6,404 nt of DNA, from positions 4,896 to 11,299 of the forward strand of contig QIAK01000152.1 of assembly GCA_003225515.1 (NCBI GenBank), written 5' to 3'. A program made the position numbers and the translations under genes. Below, in pieces: positions 4,377-6,404 of this stretch (positions within the stretch are counted from its first letter, which is position 1; each line of letters opens with the position of its first letter). Below the pieces are notes generated by a model. That model had not been told where the DNA came from, ran no database searches, and was given only the letters and a program-made list of their open reading frames with translations. This DNA is from Acidobacteriota bacterium. Its GTDB lineage: Bacteria > Acidobacteriota > Terriglobia > Terriglobales > Acidobacteriaceae.

Positions 4377-6404
4377 TTAATGGGCCGTGGGATTCGCGGT
4401 CACCGTCTCAGTGAATGCCACCGTGTGAAGGCCGGGGGCAGAGGCAATGATGCTTACCGTGCCTGGCGTATTTCCGGCCGTGTAAGTGACGCTTGCTTTT
4501 CCTAAACTGTCGGTGATGGCGGGATTTGCGCTGAACTTCCCGCCCGCTCCGCCATCCGTGAACGTTACGGATACCCCGGCAATGCCATTGCTATAAACGT
4601 CATGCACCTTAACAACCAGTGGCGATGGCAGTGCTTTTCCAATCGTTGTGGTCTGGTTGTTTCCGCTCAGAAGTGATAGACCGGTAGCCGGGCCCGCAAC
4701 CGCCGACTCCTTAAAGGTCGCGGGGCCGTAACTTGTTGCACTGGCGGTCACGGTGTAAGTACCCGTCTTGCTGGGTAACGTGTAGGTGCTCGAAACCATA
4801 CCATTGGAGTCGGTGACTCCAGTTGGATTTCCGAAGGTCCCCCCTTTTCCGCTATCACTGAAGGTGACCGTAACGCCGGAAACGCCTGTTCCGGTACCCG
4901 GATCATAAGCTTGCGCCTGCAGCGCCGTCGGCAAGACAGTCTTGACGGTTGCTGTTTGTTGATCTCCTGCCACGGACTTTATGGTCGAAAGCAGCCCGTA
5001 GACTACCAGGCTGTTCTGGGTTCCGATCATGACCTTGGCATCGGCTACGATCGGGCTGGCGAAATGAGCTGACGTGGGGAGCGTATCCCGGCCGTTTGCC
5101 GCTTGATTACTGGTATAAAGCTGGGCCAGAGTGAGCGCATCCAGGGCAAGGAGATGATTTCCGTTGATGAGCCAAACAATTCCGTTGCTGGAGCCATTGG
5201 CCGTGATTACAGGATGAGTCAAACTCCCGACGACGTGCGTTTTCCCCGCGGTCAAAAGGCCATTACTCAGCGAATAAATCTGGATGTTGTGCGAGCCGCT
5301 AATGTACACCGAGTTGTTCCATACGACGGGAGTGAAGCCCATCGTAGCTACCAATGGTATTTCCTGGACGATTTGGGTGTCGCTGCCGCTGCAGGTGGAA
5401 CACAGTTTGCCCATGCTGTCCCGGTTGAGCACGTAAATCGTGCCTTCCTTGGCGACGGTGACGGCTTCATGGGGCACAGGTCCGCTCTGATCAGGCAGGA
5501 TCACGACCGCGTTGTTAAGATCTTCATCATTGTCAGATAGCGCTGACCAGTTCCAGGGCGTGAACCAGTCCGCCAGAGTCAGCGAAGTGCTGTTCTGCGC
5601 CAGCTTGAAGACAGTGATCGCCAAATCAACTCCAGAGACCATGGTGCCCTCGCCACTCTCGCCGTAAACGTAACCTTGCGAGTCAGCCGAGAGGCCCGCG
5701 CCCTTCTGCCACACGGAGGCGAATCTGCCACCAGGTTCCAGATCAAAAGCGTACTGCTCCCTGTTCGAAGTGTTAAACGACATCACCCAGCCCTGATCGC
5801 TTCCATTGCAGCCGGGCGCGCCGAAGCCCGCATATACGTATCCGTTACTCAGCAGCAACCCCGGTCGATTCATTTGGTGCGTGTCGACAAAGGTGTATTG
5901 CTGGCCGTTATAAGTAACGGACGCCGCGATCGTAACCGGCCAGCCAACCTTTTCCACACCGTTGGTTATATCGAGCGCATGCAACCGGTGCACGACCTTG
6001 CTACTTTCATAAGTTTCGGCGAGCAGATAAATGGTGTTGGTGGCTTGATCGATGACCGGTGTCGAGATGACTCCTGTTTGCGTCCATCCCACTGTGCTCT
6101 GGCATCCCTTGACGGAGATGGGCACCGGTGTGGCACCGGCTGGACTGTAGGTCAGGAGGCTGGTTGTCCAGAGAGCCGGGATGGTGCCCGAGTTCGCGTC
6201 GAACGCGTACACCGAGTCATTCATAGTTGCCACGTAGACCACATTGTGAATGCCGGCCCCTGAGATCGACACATTCGGCAGGTAAAGCGGGTGGCCGACA
6301 ATGTATCCATCGACAGGCTGGGTGAACAGCTTGCCGAAGCCATTGACATTCACATTCGACGGAGTGAGGCCTACCTCGGTAATATTCGCTCCTGAACGCG
6401 AATT
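4377..6404 (-). CDS. Secreted PQQ-type beta-propeller protein with two C-terminal Ig-like repeats (5' end beyond right edge)
   Basis: The frame is open to the right edge, giving 675 visible residues. A GTG at 6353 exists, but the 17 codons before it (ending SGANITEVGLTPSNV) belong to the protein, so the true start and signal peptide lie outside the window. Residues about 20-470 carry repeated propeller strands such as HNVVYVATMNDSVYAFDANS, TNTIYLLAETY, NGYVYAGFG, GTIYVLNRDS, NSVYISGSHNIQIYSL and NSLVVYGLL, typical of PQQ-like/quinoprotein propellers. Residues about 475-570 and 571-668 are two tandem Ig-like (Big_1/invasin-type) repeats sharing GVTVTFSDSGKGGTF versus GVSVTFTDGGAGGKF and TDSxG. 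There is no C-terminal anchor or sorting signal. An extracellular or surface role is inferred; enzymatic PQQ use is not shown. A CSTC pair lies in one blade. The gene stands opposite osmC. Confidence 0.85.
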   Translation of the reverse strand, partial: NSRSGANITEVGLTPSNVNVNGFGKLFTQPVDGYIVGHPLYLPNVSISGAGIHNVVYVATMNDSVYAFDANSGTIPALWTTSLLTYSPAGATPVPISVKGCQSTVGWTQTGVISTPVIDQATNTIYLLAETYESSKVVHRLHALDITNGVEKVGWPVTIAASVTYNGQQYTFVDTHQMNRPGLLLSNGYVYAGFGAPGCNGSDQGWVMSFNTSNREQYAFDLEPGGRFASVWQKGAGLSADSQGYVYGESGEGTMVSGVDLAITVFKLAQNSTSLTLADWFTPWNWSALSDNDEDLNNAVVILPDQSGPVPHEAVTVAKEGTIYVLNRDSMGKLCSTCSGSDTQIVQEIPLVATMGFTPVVWNNSVYISGSHNIQIYSLSNGLLTAGKTHVVGSLTHPVITANGSSNGIVWLINGNHLLALDALTLAQLYTSNQAANGRDTLPTSAHFASPIVADAKVMIGTQNSLVVYGLLSTIKSVAGDQQTATVKTVLPTALQAQAYDPGTGTGVSGVTVTFSDSGKGGTFGNPTGVTDSNGMVSSTYTLPSKTGTYTVTASATSYGPATFKESAVAGPATGLSLLSGNNQTTTIGKALPSPLVVKVHDVYSNGIAGVSVTFTDGGAGGKFSANPAITDSLGKASVTYTAGNTPGTVSIIASAPGLHTVAFTETVTANPTAH
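4386..4980 (-). repeat. Two tandem Ig-like domain repeats within the propeller gene
   Basis: Two stretches of about 95-100 codons (roughly 4690-4980 and 4386-4690) encode alignable domains. Each starts with a GDQQTATV- or GNNQTTTIG-like strand, continues through V(T/S)VTF(S/T)DxGxGGxF and TDSxGxxSxTYT, and ends TVTASA or SIIASA. This is divergent internal duplication at protein level. Confidence 0.7.

Noticed and set aside
5103..6263. Plus-strand open frames of 145 and 195 codons (5103-5540, 5676-6263)
   Set aside because: Both are antisense to the long propeller gene; their length reflects GC-rich codon bias, and no domain is recognisable.
6351..6353. GTG as start of the propeller gene
   Set aside because: The 17 upstream in-frame codons to the window edge encode SGANITEVGLTPSNV-type sequence typical of the mature N-terminus of such proteins, and the GTG would leave no signal peptide.

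Overview
The window looks like a piece of an Acidobacteriota chromosome. This is inferred from protein types rather than from any marker gene. It carries a TonB-dependent receptor with an N-terminal carboxypeptidase-regulatory-like domain, a long secreted PQQ-type beta-propeller protein ending in Ig-like repeats, a PilZ protein with a low-complexity N-terminus, and very small helical proteins of unknown function. All of these are common in that phylum. There is no rRNA, tRNA, CRISPR array, transposase or phage gene, and no clear sign of recent transfer.

Layout from left to right. Positions 1-473 (minus) hold the N-terminus of a TonB-dependent outer-membrane receptor that runs off the left edge. 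Across a 133-bp divergent gap lies a four-helix DUF2127-type membrane protein (607-1092, plus), which converges with a minus-strand pair: a small phosphate-binding-protein-like secreted protein (1561-2037) followed 41 bp later by a PilZ-domain protein (1103-1519). Next come two tiny divergent genes (2244-2471 minus; 2701-2922 plus). Their products align without gaps over a two-helix core, with the same cysteine, alanine, serine and isoleucine positions. Then comes a plus-strand two-gene unit: an NTF2-like/DUF4440-type protein (3105-3548) overlapped by 17 bp by a six-cysteine zinc-ribbon protein (GTG start at 3532), followed by a hairpin. An OsmC peroxidase (3900-4322) has its own near-consensus promoter. 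It converges on the secreted beta-propeller/Ig-repeat protein (4377-6404, minus), whose N-terminus lies beyond the right edge.

The window reads as several independent short transcription units, not one pathway. Themes are envelope and surface functions (receptor, propeller/Ig protein, binding-protein-like protein, DUF2127), c-di-GMP signalling (PilZ) and oxidative-stress defence (OsmC). The parts most worth a second look are the pair of small look-alike proteins, the translationally coupled NTF2-like/zinc-ribbon pair with a perfect inverted repeat in its leader, and the binding-protein/PilZ pair. I do not see a complete, clearly novel multi-gene system.
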